Assembly: GCA_009103225.1 (NCBI GenBank)
Contig: RHPI01000810.1
Location: 156,429 to 220,428, forward strand
Origin: Chlorokybus atmophyticus
Lineage: Eukaryota; Streptophyta; Chlorokybophyceae; Chlorokybales; Chlorokybaceae
Direction: 5' to 3'
Length of the DNA stretch: 64,000 nucleotides
Positions 23,621 to 36,127 of the stretch are shown here, in pieces. The position numbers and the translations under genes were made by a program. How positions within the stretch are numbered: the first letter of the stretch is position 1; each line of letters opens with the position of its first letter. A model generated the notes under the pieces. That model was not told the DNA's origin. It saw only the letters and a program-made list of their open reading frames with translations, and made no database searches.

Positions 23621-25646
23621 ATGAGAGCAATGCCACGCAGTCGCTATACCGCTGGCACATTGGAGATGCGCGATCGCGGCATGTCATCGTCGGGCGTTCC
23701 CTCAGCCACGTCACACAGGCTTAGCTCTCTTTCCATTCAGGCAGTTGTAGTGTCGACTGGACCTGCCGTACATCACAAGGGCTGCAAACCGACGCTGATT
23801 GGCGATCGGATGTTCCCCTTCCCAATCAATGGCGATCTATTCAGTCATCATGCCTTGTTGGCCGCTGCTCGACCGGTGGCAGCCCGTAACCGCTGGTACG
23901 CCCCGGTGCCCACATGTCTCTGGTGTGAGCTTTGGTCGGTGGAGTGTCCGGTACATAATTTGTGTGGGTGGAAAATGGGGCGGAAAATCTGCCGGCTGGG
24001 ATTGAGGAGGGAAGGTATTCCCATGTTCCAAATGGCGATGCATAAGTCACGACTGTAACGGTTGCGCGGCCCAAACTCGTGCGGCCCGCTCGCTCCCGCA
24101 TTGCGCGCAATCGGCGCGCAAACGGCAAGCAGCCAGACGTGCAAAATTGCGCGGTCTCAACATGATCCCAAACCGAGTTGTCACAAGCTTGCCTTTTGGA
24201 TTATCGCGTGTCGCGTCGGTTCATGTTTGGCCCCCCGCCTTGTTACGATTGCCGCTACCGGCTCTTGCGAGCTCGTCATCGGTCAAGTCCCTAAAGCTGG
24301 GTTTTGGGGTGCCATGTCTCAAGTGGCACTCTCATGTTCTCAGCGTTCCTGATGAGCCGAAGTTATGGGGCGTGCCCGGTACCTCTGTGTGTCGTATACA
24401 TGTAATGCGACTCGCAAGGCACATTGGTACTCCATGAAACTCGCATTCGTGGCAAGTGGGGCTGTACTTCACACTGTACGGCAGAAGGAAAAGCAGGTCA
24501 AGGCGCAAAATACAGTGGGTTTAACTGGCCCAGGCAAGCCGCCAGCCAGTTTAATGGACTGCTGTGTCGGTTTGCGCTGCAGCGGTGCAAGACGGATTTT
24601 GCGGGGAAAGCGCGGTTAGCAATTGCCATGGCGAGCACGACCTTGCTCGGTAAAGTAACCGCCGCTACTAACCGATGTCAAGGACGCTCCGTGTTAGGGT
24701 TTTTCGCCCCATATGTCCAAAACCCTAGCTCAAGCGCGCGTAACCCTACGTTGCAACACCTGGCCAGCACTGGCTTGAGAACTCCGCGGCGGCAGTAGGG
24801 TGGGCTAGAGGCGGCGAAAGAAGGGCGGCGGCGGCGGCGGCGGCGGCGGCGGGGGAGGACGGGGAGGCGGCGAGAGCTGTGGCGGCTAGGGTGGACGTCG
24901 CCGGCATTGTTGGTTGACGCGGGCAGGGTGGGTGGCTTGACCGCCCGGCGGCATTGGATGGCGTCTGGCTAGACCGCCGCACGCAGCGGGTTATGACGGC
25001 AGGTCCCGGCGGGGCTTATGAGGGGCAGACCGTGCAGCGACGCCGGGCCTGTCGCCCATGAGCCCCGCTGTGCGCGCTTCAGCATCCTCCACTGTCATTG
25101 AGGTATGCTGTGGCCATCGCTGTAGTTCTCAGCCTTCGTTGCTCTGGCCTTGTTCGGCGGGTTCTCGGCCTTCGCCGTGCCGTGGCCATAGCTCTGGTTG
25201 ACGGTTGGTTTGTGCATGGGACTGCCGGCTGCACATGTGCTTGTCGTCTTTGTGCGGTGGGTTTCCTCGGCAACGTCTACCAGTCTCGCTTCTGTGCTCT
25301 CTTCGTAAAGGACGGACTGTGCTCTGATTTTGCGTGCTGGTGTTGGCATTCATGAGTCTTTGTTTTGCTTTTGTTGCTTTGTGCGTGTATACAAGTCCAT
25401 CCCGCAGCACTTATGGGCACCTTGTGCGATGCTGTGCAAAACGCTGGTTGCTTGGAGGCAACGTAGGGCTGGCGTCCATGGGGACGTTGCCAAGGGCCCC
25501 CGTGGGTTGGTGTTGATCATGCGACTCATAAGTGGTTGCCTTGTTACCAATTTGTAATACTGGCTGGCAGGGTTGCTGTTTTAGCTGGACGCAATCCTGC
25601 AGAACTTGCGGTAGCAGAGGCACTCTTGCAGCTGAAACCACCTGCC
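23621..25646. other. GC-rich region upstream of the GRF gene
   Basis: Composition becomes GC-rich again. The overlapping open frames here (for example 23621-24058, 145 codons) show no recognisable domain. Telo-box-like TAGGGTTT is at 24694-24701, and AAAACCCTAG is near 24719-24728. A run of CGG triplets lies at about 24825-24850. This is probably promoter and 5' untranslated DNA of the following gene; untranslated exons cannot be placed. Confidence 0.4.
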
Positions 25647-28162
25647 ATGGAGGCGCCGCTGGCTCCAGGCAACTTCTTATGGCAAGGTCCTACAGGTGAG
25701 GCCCAGGTGGTTTCATTATTGCACCAAACAGCAGTCTTGCGTCTCGAGCTGCCGCATAGCGCTAAAGTGCTGCTACTGTCATCATGTATATTGGTAGCAT
25801 TTTGCTGGCTGCAGTTGGACAGTAAGATTGAGACATACTACAGGGGCTGCTGGGCATGGACCTATGACCACCATTACCTTTGGCAAGGCCAAAAGTTATG
25901 GTGTGGAGCCAGCATTTGGCAAATCCGAGCACAGCACTGGTGATGGTCAGTATTCTGGTGGCGCGCTGCTTCGCAAGGATCAGCAGAGGCAGTTGCAGGT
26001 GCAGATGCTCATCTACAAGTATATCGTCTCCAACGCACCAGTACCTCCGGAGCTGCTAGCGTTATTGCCCGGCGCGAAGCATCATCCAAGCCATGGTGCG
26101 GAAAGAAGCAATCACCGCTTGCAGCGAATGCCATCTGCAAGTGAGGGTGGGGCGCCGCATCGCTCCAGTGCAATGAGCGCGGGACCGGCATGGGATCTAG
26201 CCAGTCATCAGCAACAACAACGGAGGAGCCACCGTGCGACATCTGGTTTTTCTGCCGAACTCCTTGCCTCTGATACTTCCGCAACTCGGTGCCGTCGCAC
26301 AGATGGTGGGCACATGTGCTTGCTGAGCAGCTGTGGCGTATATTCCTGATGTTGGAAGTTTGGTCCTGTTTGGTCCATTAAATGGGTGTGGATTGGTCGA
26401 TTGCCCTTGCTGTTCATTGGTGCCAGTTTACATATGCACCATATGCTGGACAGGGCTATCAAAACTTACCGCAGCTCGCATATTCATTGTCACGAATAGG
26501 TAAAAGATGGCGCTGTTCGAGGGAAGTGATGCCAGACCAAAAGTATTGCATTCTTCACATACATCGCGGAAAGCACCGAGATAGACGAGGGGATCAGAGC
26601 ATGTCCCATGCCCCATCACTCGAGGATTCCCTAGTCTCGCCAACAGCATCTGTGATGTCTATTGGCATGAAGACAATGTCAGAGCCTGTACACAGACCAC
26701 AGATTGAAAGTCCTGCAGCACGCATCAGCAGTCATAATGAGAATATGGCTGCGCAGCTCCATTCCCTTGTGAGTTTGCATGTTTGTGACCTGCATAGCGG
26801 ATGTAAAAGTGTGGTGTCTGCAGATGATGCGTGCTCAATCCGTTTCCTTGACAGGATCGCACATTTAACAGGCTGGACTCCAAAACCATGCCCAACAACA
26901 CAGGAGATGTCATCTCCCATTACCACCGCGTATCACCGGCTGGTCTTTGGGGTGCTGTTGAGCCCCAGGAGGGCGGGCCATTCATCAACTTTGACCTTGG
27001 CTTCGAGGAGCCCTTTTCAAGGGTACCCGATTTCCTTAATGAGGACCCTGTGAAATGCTCAGAGGGCGACAGCCAGGATGCAAGGCCCTGGGGAACGTCC
27101 AAACCCAAACTGCCTTCTTCTGGAAGACCATTGGTGCCATTTCCAACCTCTACCGCACAGGCGCGCCCTCTGCGCCATTCGTTTGACGAATCTGCAAGAT
27201 TGGCCAATCTTGCACTGCAGCCTGACCCGCTGTTGGATGCGTCACCACCCTACCTGTCTGGGGACTGTGTCCAAGAGTACATTACCTCCCTGCAAACAGC
27301 TGCTCAAGAGGCAAAACACCAAGTAGCAACCACTCGAGGCAGACCTCCAAGACACTCCATTGAACTTGGCATGCTCCCTATGGCTCGTGCGACGACGCCG
27401 CAGTGGCCACCTGTCACTGACTGGCGGCCTTTCCCTGAGCCGTCTACCTCGCAGGCGGTATCCATGAGCGTGGATACGCGGTCCACAGGCAAAGGTCCTG
27501 GCGCAAACAGAGGGGTTTGGGGTCATGACTGGGAAGTGACAAGCAGTCCACTTGCGGAGGTGCTCATAGGACCGCACACTGCGGCACTTGCACAGCGACC
27601 TGAGACACTTGGCGCAAATGGCATGCTTCACCAAACGAGGCATGCAGAAGCACCTGCTGCAGGTGCTGCGTCTGCAGGGGATGACGGGGAGTTCAACAGT
27701 GGCTATCGCCCACTGCCTCCCACCAGCAACGGTGGACACAGGGGACTGGAAGCCTTCACAAATGACGATGAGTTGGGGATCTGGGCTGATGTTTTTGGTA
27801 TGCCCGAAGGAATGGAGCCCATCCCCTTGCAGTCTGAGCAGTATCGGCAGCGATATGATGCCTCTAACCTAGGTACGTACAGCGGTTCCCAATGCTTCAT
27901 GGCTGTTGCCACTTGCTCAGTCATGCTGGTTTGCTCAGTCATGCTGGTTTGCTCACCAGAGTACTTCTGGCTGGCAGGTCTGTCTCATATACTGGAAGGT
28001 GTAGCTCCTAGAAAGAAGCGCCGCAGTAGCGACGCAGGTCGCAGCATAGACAACCCTATCCTTGGCGGTGATGATGAGGCAACGTCGGTTGGCAGGTTTG
28101 CTCAATACAGACCCACACCCAACTGGAATTCTGGAGACTGTAGATCACCTACTGGAGGTTAG
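25647..28162 (+). CDS. GRF: Growth-regulating factor (QLQ + WRC transcription factor)
   Basis: A plant-type transcription factor. In land plants the QLQ domain binds GIF co-activators and the WRC zinc finger binds DNA. Five exons join in phase to 660 residues: 25647-25695, 25844-26305, 26500-26768, 26855-27872, 27978-28162. The QLQ domain is at about residues 55-90 (QRQLQVQMLIYKYI then PVPPELL). The WRC domain spans the exon 2/3 junction: CRRTDG, then KRWRCSREVMPDQKYC, then ILHIHR, giving Cys-x9-Cys-x10-Cys-x2-His. The C-terminal half is Ser/Pro-rich. A basic RKKRR likely nuclear signal is in exon 5. The usual aromatic residue at the start of QLQ is replaced (LLRKDQQRQLQ). It is long for the family. 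The start ATG is supported by the phase-1 junction giving LWQGPTGAAGHG. GRFs are known from streptophytes, which guides the taxonomic guess. Confidence 0.94.
27913..27956 (+). repeat. 18-bp tandem repeat, about 2.4 copies
   Basis: The unit ttgctcagtcatgctggt occurs twice in a row, followed by a partial third. It lies in the last intron of the GRF gene. Confidence 0.9.
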
Positions 28163-28883
28163 GGCGGTTGATGGTTGTCAGTTGTTGTTTGTAGATTCAG
28201 TGCCGAATAAAGTGGTAAGCCCACCTGGAGCGTGTCCCGCCATCAATTGTATTTGATTAGGCATGGACATGTCGGGGGCTGCAGTTGTTGCCAGTGCTTG
28301 TAAATAGAGTTTGCAAGTTGGCTGGTGGAGCAGCAGTTGTGCTCTTTGCTTGTCAATCAACCGCACTGGTAGAAGCTTCTTTTTTTTTTTTTGGTTAGAT
28401 TGAGGCAGCGCTGCTGCTGCTCGATTTGTTTATACAACCACGAGAATCTGTATCCACTTCTACTCCGCAATTTGTTGTGTACCAGTTGGCCTGCTCGTTT
28501 GTTTTCAATAAGCATACATTAATATCGCTGTTAGCTAACTGTTGGGTCTCACGCAACTGCAAGGTTTACCAATCAGTGAATCCTGCACTTGTGTTATAAT
28601 GCCCGCGAAGTGCGAGCATAGCCAGCATTATGCATGCTGGCTATCAATGCAGATTGCTAGGATTGCTATGCAAGAAACCAAAAACGGCATGATTGGAAAA
28701 CCATAATGATGCAGTATCTACACGATTACAGTACCCCAGCGCAATGCATTACTAATGACTATACGCTCTCTTTAGGAGAGGGGGAAGGAGTATTGGGTAA
28801 ATACAGGCGGTCTGCAACATGCACAATGTAAGCTACACTGTACTTCTGCGCTTCGTAGCAGTTCATTTTGCCCCCCGGCGAGG
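28163..28883. other. Intergenic region between GRF and PDCD2
   Basis: Holds a T12-T13 run near 28380, a strong hairpin at 28618-28644, and the presumed PDCD2 promoter. No coding frame is supported. Confidence 0.5.
28618..28644. repeat. Hairpin with perfect 11-bp stem
   Basis: ATAGCCAGCAT and ATGCTGGCTAT flank the loop TATGC. It is upstream of PDCD2 and downstream of GRF. Confidence 0.85.
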
Positions 28884-31350
28884 ATGGCGGCGGCGGCGGG
28901 GAGGGGTGGACGCGGAAGCGGTCAGGAGCTGCCGGTAGCGCAGGACGTGGTGTTGGAGGACCCGGAGGTAGGGGAGGACGACGACGAGGACGACGAGGAG
29001 GAGCTTGCGCTCGTCGACGACGCTCAGGTGCAGTGGCAATGTGCTCAGTATATGGCGCATGAGGATTCAGGTCTTACTTTGGTGTGACTGGCCTCTGCAT
29101 GGCATTCGGACATACCGCAGCTGCTTCTCTTGCTGACACGATGCTGTCGCCGCCGTTTCTGCCCCGCTGCCCTTCCGCTCAGTGCAGGTGTTGCTTGGCT
29201 TTGTTGAGAAGCCGAAGAACCAGCGACTGCTGAAGCGTTACTACTTTCCAAGCAAAGTTGGCGGCACTCCGGTACGATCGCTCTGTATGGCGTGCTCCTG
29301 CTCTGATTTGAAACAGCCAGCTGGAAAACTCATGCATGCACATTGCCAGTGTGCAATGCTGGTGTTTCAGCACCACTAAAGGTGATAACAAGTGCATTCC
29401 AGGCATGGCTGGACCCTGTGCACCTGCCACGTGGGGACGTGACCACGTGCAAGGTGTGCGAGAAGCCGTTGCAGTTCTTGCTGCAGGTACGTACAACCCC
29501 TTACAGCACTTGTCACGCATAGATGCTAAGCTTTGCATGCTGCGTGCTAGACAGGCCACCACACTTTGGAATTGATTTTATCTGTGCTATATACCATGGT
29601 CAACCATTGACGGCTGTATTAATTCATGCTGCTCTCGCTTAGCAGATGTTAGGATAGTGATACAGCATGCATTGCAGGTCTACGCACCAATTGAAAGCGT
29701 GGAGGATGCATTTCACAGGACGTTGTATTTGTTTTGCTGCCGCAACGGACCATGCCTACTGCAAAGCGGAAGGTGGATGTGACATAGTTGGCTTACAAAT
29801 GAAGCTGTCGCTGTTCCCCTCAGGACTAAGTCCGCTCTGTGTTCAGCTGTAGAGTCTTTCGCGGTCAGCTCCCCAGAGCCAACACTTACTACTCATTTCA
29901 ACCAGCTCCCACGAAAGGCCAATTTGATGAGAGCAAGTATCTCAGCCAAGGTACGCTCATTTATGTGCATGCTTCCTCATGGCAAGTACCCGATCAACGC
30001 AATGCTTCCACAAACAGAGGCCATTCTGTGCGACTGGTGTGGGACATGGAGAGCAGACAAGCGCTGCTCTGGTTGCCGTGAATTCGTCTACTGCTCTCGC
30101 GATCACCAGGTGCGCATTGGACATAGGCAGGGCCTGTTTGCTTGTGTTTTGATGAGTAACCCTTATATCAGAACTGAGCTGCATGCCAACTGACTCGGCT
30201 CTTTCCGCCAGGTAGAGCACTGGCGCGCCGGTCACTCCAAGCAGTGCAAGCGAGTTGACAAGCCAACTGGTTCCTCACAGGAAGCGCCAACCACCTCTGA
30301 GGCTGTACAATCCATATCTGCCCAACTGCAAGGCAGCCAGCTTAGTGACAGGTCTGCCGATCAGCCGGAAGCCATCGAGTCTAGCGGACCTGTAACCAGT
30401 GCAGTTGCGGAGCCTCCAGTGCTGGGAGCAAACCGAAGGAAGGCTTTAAGTGGGCATCTTTGGATGGAGCAAGAGCTTGTGGTGGAGGCTGAGAGTGATT
30501 GCGACACTAGTACGGTTGCTGTGCATTACTGTGCAAACGCCAGTTGCTTTAAAAATACTTTCTGAGTACAGCGCATTGCTGTAGGTGCTGCGGATGCAAT
30601 CAAGTTGGTGCAAGAGTACCAACAACGGGTCAGGAGTGAGGGCTCCGTTCCAGCGTCAGAAATAAGTGGTTATGTTGAGGTGTTGTTCGTTCTCTTCTGC
30701 TGTGGTTGGTTTATCACTGCAAAGCGCTGCAGCATGTCCATCCAGCTGTCGCTCAGTGATGCTAATCGCAGGAAGCAACAGGCGACCTGAAACATTGGGC
30801 AAACGTCCAAGCCATCTTTGCAAAAGCTCCTGATCAAGTGCTAAGGTGACGGCAGGAAGTACTAGGCATGCGTTTATGTTACAAAGCCTCACTTGTAGCA
30901 GAATTGCATGCGTCAGCTGACCGTCAATGCACCTGCCAGCAGGCATACAGCAGGCACCTTACTCTTGGGATCTGTGGCAGGTATTCTCGCTCTCCAAGCC
31001 ATATGCCGATCTGGCTCCGCACTGATCACCAGCCGCCAGCATCTCTACCGAAGTGTGCAGCATGTGGTGGTCGTAGACTTTTTGAGTTTCAGGTACTCAA
31101 TCAACCGGTCTAGTTGGTTTTATGGTGAGGATGGTGTTGTCACAACTCTGATGTCAGTTGACCACGCTGGCAGGTGCTGCCCCAGCTTCTTTACTATCTC
31201 GGCATTGACAACAGTGATACAGCTGTCATTGACTTTGGCACGGTAGCTGTATACACATGCGAAGCAAGCTGCACAGTTACTACAGCGTTCATGGCAGCTG
31301 ACAGTGTTGCATATACCGAGGAGTACGTTTGGGTGCAACCGCCAACGTAG
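28884..31350 (+). CDS. PDCD2: PDCD2 (programmed cell death 2) homologue, MYND finger
   Basis: PDCD2 proteins are chaperone-like factors linked to ribosomal protein uS5 and 40S assembly. Eleven exons join in phase to 450 residues: 28884-29027, 29188-29271, 29403-29486, 29678-29772, 29853-29950, 30018-30109, 30212-30509, 30585-30679, 30772-30845, 30981-31092, 31174-31350. After an acidic N-terminus come the family's N-terminal motifs [40 protein letters not shown] and [12 protein letters not shown]. The MYND finger spans exons 6-7 (CDWCGTW ... CSGC ... YCSRDHQ ... HSKQCKR). The C-terminal TSR-like domain has [21 protein letters not shown] then [10 protein letters not shown] and ends [10 protein letters not shown]. 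About 100 extra residues follow the MYND finger, making the protein longer than the roughly 340 residues of the human form. The GT at the FGT/VAVYTC point is not used as a donor, because the frame continues to the expected end. Confidence 0.96.
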
Positions 31351-32156
31351 AGAGGGTAGTTGTCCTGCGTCGTTGCGCTTCATCCAGGCTCGAGAGCTGC
31401 TTGAATTGACAATGTATTTGCGCCCTGGCAGCAGTGGTATAGCTAAAGCTTCTCAAGCTCATGAGCGTTGTTCATTGTGAGCTTTGCATACAACTGCCAG
31501 CATCGACACAGTGATCCTGCGCAATGCTGACGTTGGCACTGCACGGGGAGGGTTAGGGTAGCGGGAAACGACGCATCATGTGGGCTGACCGGCAGAGATG
31601 GTGGCGGGGGAGAAAGAGAGCTGGAGGGAGTGAGTCGCCGCACTTGCCACAGCAGCCCATGTGGGCAGATATTGGATGTTCAGATGTGTGCATGCACGTC
31701 TAATGGGGTAGGTGAGACTCAGTACCAGTAGTGTAGTGTGGTAGTGAAGAATGTAGTGTACACTGCAAGGTATTGCATGGTCACATGTGTACAAAAGATG
31801 CAAGGCGGGTTTCATGCATGCCAGGTACACCGCATTCATTACACACATGCCGTCAGTGCATCACCACCAACACATTTTAACATACAACACCACCGGGCTA
31901 CATGCTAACCTACTGCTAGCCACTAAATTTGACACTAACTATTCACCTACCCCGCTAGACATGCATGCATGGTAAGTCACAAGTTATTACTCCCTCTCCC
32001 ACTCTCCCATTCTTCCTTCACCCACACCCTCCCTGTTGTCGACCCCCTGCAGTCGGCCTTGCTGTAACCTTGCAGGGCCCCTCTACCCGCCCCTCTGCCC
32101 GGCCCCTGCGCCCTGCCACTTGGGTAGTTTTGCTGCTCAATTAGCAGCTGCTGTCA

Positions 32157-32196
32157 GTGTCCATGCCGCTAGTTAGCTAATTAGCGGCATGGACAC
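32157..32196. repeat. Hairpin with perfect 15-bp stem
   Basis: GTGTCCATGCCGCTA and TAGCGGCATGGACAC flank the 10-base loop gttagctaat. The loop itself contains the palindrome TTAGCTAA across its right border. It is intergenic, 3' of PDCD2. Confidence 0.9.
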
Positions 32197-32778
32197 CTAT
32201 AGGTGCTGCTGGTGGGGTTGGGTGGTGGGGTTGGATGTGCAAACCTTGTGATTGTGTGCTGGCAGTGTACAGGATAAGCGAAATGTCATATATGTGTTGA
32301 TGTGCTGAGAGTGACTAACAAATGATGTGGCATACGACTGCATGTGATATTTAGGCAAAACGACAGCATATACCTTTTATATACATTGTGTGCATTGCAT
32401 TGTGCATGTGGCAACAATCCACTTGCTTCTTATCATGCATGTGATGTACGTTTCAGCGCGTGCAAGTTACTTGACCCTCTGATACTCGCAAGGAAGCAAG
32501 CAAGAGCTCCTCTTGAAATTGTTTTCGTAAACTGGCAATTTCAACTTACTTTAACTTTCCCATTTTTTCCATCGTGTAATCATTGAAAAGCAACATGGAC
32601 TATTTTTATTGATGTCTGCTAGCTATAGGCTGCGAAATGACACGTATGATGCACGCAGCAAATCTCACGTCACTCTGATAATTTGTACATGCCGTACACT
32701 CATTGCTAATGATAATGTAAAGAGTAAAGTGCCCAATGGGTCATGCTCAATATACATTATCTTAAATCAAGCGCACTC

Positions 32779-32984
32779 GAGCTATACGTGGCATAAAGCC
32801 ATGCAATAAACTCCGGCAGCTTTTCTTGCTAACATTAACTTCTACCAAATGGCAGCAATTTGGTTGAACCGTGTTGCTTCTGAGCTATACGTGTCATAAA
32901 GCCATGCAATAAATTCCGGCAGCTTTTCTTGTTGATATTAGCTTTTACCAGATGGCAACAACTTGGTTGAACCGCGTTGCTTTC
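32779..32984 (+). repeat. Tandem duplication, two units of about 103 bp
   Basis: Unit 1 runs from 32779 to 32881 and unit 2 from 32882 to 32984. Both start gagctatacgtg(g/t)cataaag and end with ttggttgaaccg(t/c)gttgctt. They differ at scattered single bases, mainly transitions, so the duplication is not recent. Confidence 0.88.
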
Positions 32985-34068
32985 GCGGCCGTTGTTGCCA
33001 GCAATACCACATGCCACATGTGTGCGTGGCACACAGCTGTGTGACCGCCATAGCACAGCCGACACAGGGCGAGAAGGGTGTGAGAGAGTTCGGGGAGGCG
33101 GAGGGAAGGCGGAGAAAGAGTGGAGGGGGAGTCCATGCTGTGTGCCTACTATGCTTGGCGCTACAAGGAAAAACTGTTTATACCTTGGCGTGTTGCACGT
33201 AAACATGCACTGCATGTTGACTGCCATGTCTAGCAGGGTGGGTAGTAGTATAGAGTGTGCGCTAGATACTGATAGTACCCGGTGCAGGCATGCAATCACA
33301 TGGGTATGCTCATTTGCTTGATGAGATATGTGCATGATGCAACGTGACCATGCAGTACCTTGCATGTGCATAAACTAGCGGTTAATGTACACACATATGT
33401 CCTGCACTCGTAGTTAAAGTTGTTGTCTTTGTGATGGGCTTGTGGTGTGATTACGCTTACTTGTTTGATTTTGCGTGGCCCTGGCCCTAGCCCCTTTGTC
33501 CTACCATATGCACCTTACAAAGTAGCTGGCATGCTTACGCGTGGCGGCAACACATATTACTATTCGTGCATATCCTATGTGAGCAAAATCGGCATCAACT
33601 AGAATGATAAACATATTACTATTGTCTTCGAAATTAAAGGCAATCTTGTCATAGAAATAGCTACCGTAGTGCTCCGAATTGTTTGTAATGAGCGCCGGAG
33701 AAATATATAGGTTGTTTTTCGTTAAACCCCGCAAAACTATTCAACTGTATTGTATCTGCAGTGCATTGAGCTGCATAGTTGCTGCCGTCGAGCAGGGGGG
33801 GTTTTATTCGTAAAGTGCCCTTGCATAACTATTTACTTATTGAACAATTCGTGGCACTATGGTACTGCGCTGACAATGCTGCCATCAGACACATTAATTA
33901 GCGCAAACTTTGCAAATCTGATGCCCAAATCTTGTTCAACAGCCCCACACACCCAGCGTCGGCACCTTGCAAGGTGCTTCTAAATCTGGTATTGGAGACA
34001 TTAACACTGTTGTTAATTGTGGGCCTTCTTGTGCGGATAGCGACAACCACCCAACCCTGCTTGTGATA

Positions 34069-34103
34069 ATCAAAGACTTGTTACACAGCAACAAGTCTTT
34101 GAT
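34069..34103. repeat. Hairpin with perfect 14-bp stem
   Basis: ATCAAAGACTTGTT and AACAAGTCTTTGAT flank the 7-base loop ACACAGC. It is in the gene-poor block and could be the core of a decayed inverted-repeat element. Confidence 0.9.
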
Positions 34104-36127
34104 CCTGCGAAAGTGCAAGGTATTCTGAAACGCATCATTCCACATGGTTGTCGCCAGCGCACTCCCGCTGATAGTACTCTGAAGGCTAGAGGCTAGTAGC
34201 ATGCTGCACAGTGATGTGGACATGCCGCATGTCCTGTTGTGACAACAACAATGGGCAGACATACATCTGCAGTGTGGCACGGGGACAATTGAGATCGCTT
34301 GAAAGGACTTAATTGCAATGGCACTTCGCACTGCGCTGGCAGCAGCACAACTCCACCTTCTTCCAAGCTGTTGGGACGGCCATTTTTGACAACCCCGGTT
34401 AGAGTTCATATTTCATCTTGACGAACACAAGGATTGACTGCGACCAGTTGCTCTGCCACTTCGTGCTAAACAACATCAATGTTGCCAAATATAGGAGCTA
34501 AGTGATCATGCTTGTGCCGTCACATCTTATTATCGAATTGAGCAAACTTGTTCATCTCATGTTGCACAAAGATAAAATCTGTGCAGATGCTCCATATGTA
34601 GCCTGATCACCTTAAGCAGTGGATGTTGCAACACGCACAGCCCATTTCTAATGTTCCAAAAAGAGATGCCTATGTTAAAGTCTGCCGATGTTTGAAAGCG
34701 CAGCAGCTGGCCATCCTAACGCAAATTTGAGCGTTCCACTATACGCCTGATTATAGGACGGGCAAACCACCTGTAGGAATTGCCATTGAGGTTCAACACA
34801 TGCATGTGGCACACGTATTCTTGATCAGCAGCTTGAAGTAAGCTCCGCCGTAAAAGTAGGGAGACAATGCGCGTGCCACACCAACACACTTATTGAGGCT
34901 GAACCTTGCAATGTCATTATCTGAGTAGGCCTTCAGCAAAAAGCAAGACTCGAGCATGTTGTGTTTGTCATGATGCTGAATCTCATCTGGCGGCCATGAC
35001 TTTGCGCTGTTGTACATAGAGTGCCAGCTGGACCGGCGAGCAGGATGCGCAGACTTGCATCTCACATATTCAGGAAACTCAAAATGACAAAGTGCTTGCC
35101 ATACGCTGTTTTTTGGGCAAGTTTTAGCCCATCCCCTGCCAACATACAATTGGTGTGAGTTTCATGCCAGCAAGCATGCAAGGTAACGACTACATGCCGT
35201 TACAATTAAAGTTATTGACAATTGTTTCAATGGCACATCTGCTAACCGTATGGACATGACAGTATCCTGGCAGTAAGCTTGCAACCATGCAACCAGCTGA
35301 CATATTACAGTGTTAAACGCAGCTGGGCACATTCAAGAGGATGCAAACTGCTTTGAATTCACAAGTTGCAAATCGGTTGGTAATTGTTATGTAATGTTGG
35401 CATAGGTGTTGATGAGCTCAAGGTTGTACGGAAAACCTTCAAATGCTTGCGTGCAATGAGGTATGCCATTGCTAAGGGTAGTATCACCGCCATCATTTGG
35501 CAATTGAAGCATGCACTAGCAACCGGTACAACCTCTCGTAGTGTGCGTTCAATCATGACTATGCAAGCAGCTTACTTGCACACAGCTGCCATCATAGTGT
35601 CGCAAGCGCACCGGCCTTGACTGCAACGCGCACCAGGCAAACCACATCTAGCTCCGGCTGACGCTCATTTGTCCTCCTCTTACGCGGGCATGCTTTGTGC
35701 ACCATTCCTCATCCAATCTCTTCGCAATGCTTCCTCAACGTCAGCCGACATCGCGCCTGTCCCGTGCCGCCTGCCTTAACCTTTGGACTGAACTCGTAGG
35801 TAAAAGCGCTGTCAGCAACGACCACCACAACATCATCAACGACAATAAGCCATGCCAACCATATACCACTGCAGCTTGTTGACGGTAACGTAGCATGGAT
35901 TGAATTGGACTACACGACATGACAACGCTTACGCTACCACAACTCTCCATGTCTATAGGCAGGAGCATGAGCATGACGTATGTGTTATGTGCATGCATGG
36001 CAATGCACTGGCTGAGTCTAGGTGTTGTTTATTGAGAAGGATAACATACAAGGCGGGGAACAACTGACTACTTGTGTAACATATATAGGATGGGGCATGT
36101 ATGAGACATGTGGCTCCCCCTTTGTCC

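Noticed and set aside
23621-24058. 145-codon open frame on the plus strand as a gene
   Set aside because: No recognisable domain, no splice partners and composition of the surrounding GC-rich non-coding DNA; several overlapping frames are equally open.
32157-34103. CRISPR array or bacterial terminators from the strong hairpins
   Set aside because: The hairpins are single, unrelated and unevenly spaced in a eukaryotic intron-bearing genome; no direct-repeat/spacer pattern exists.
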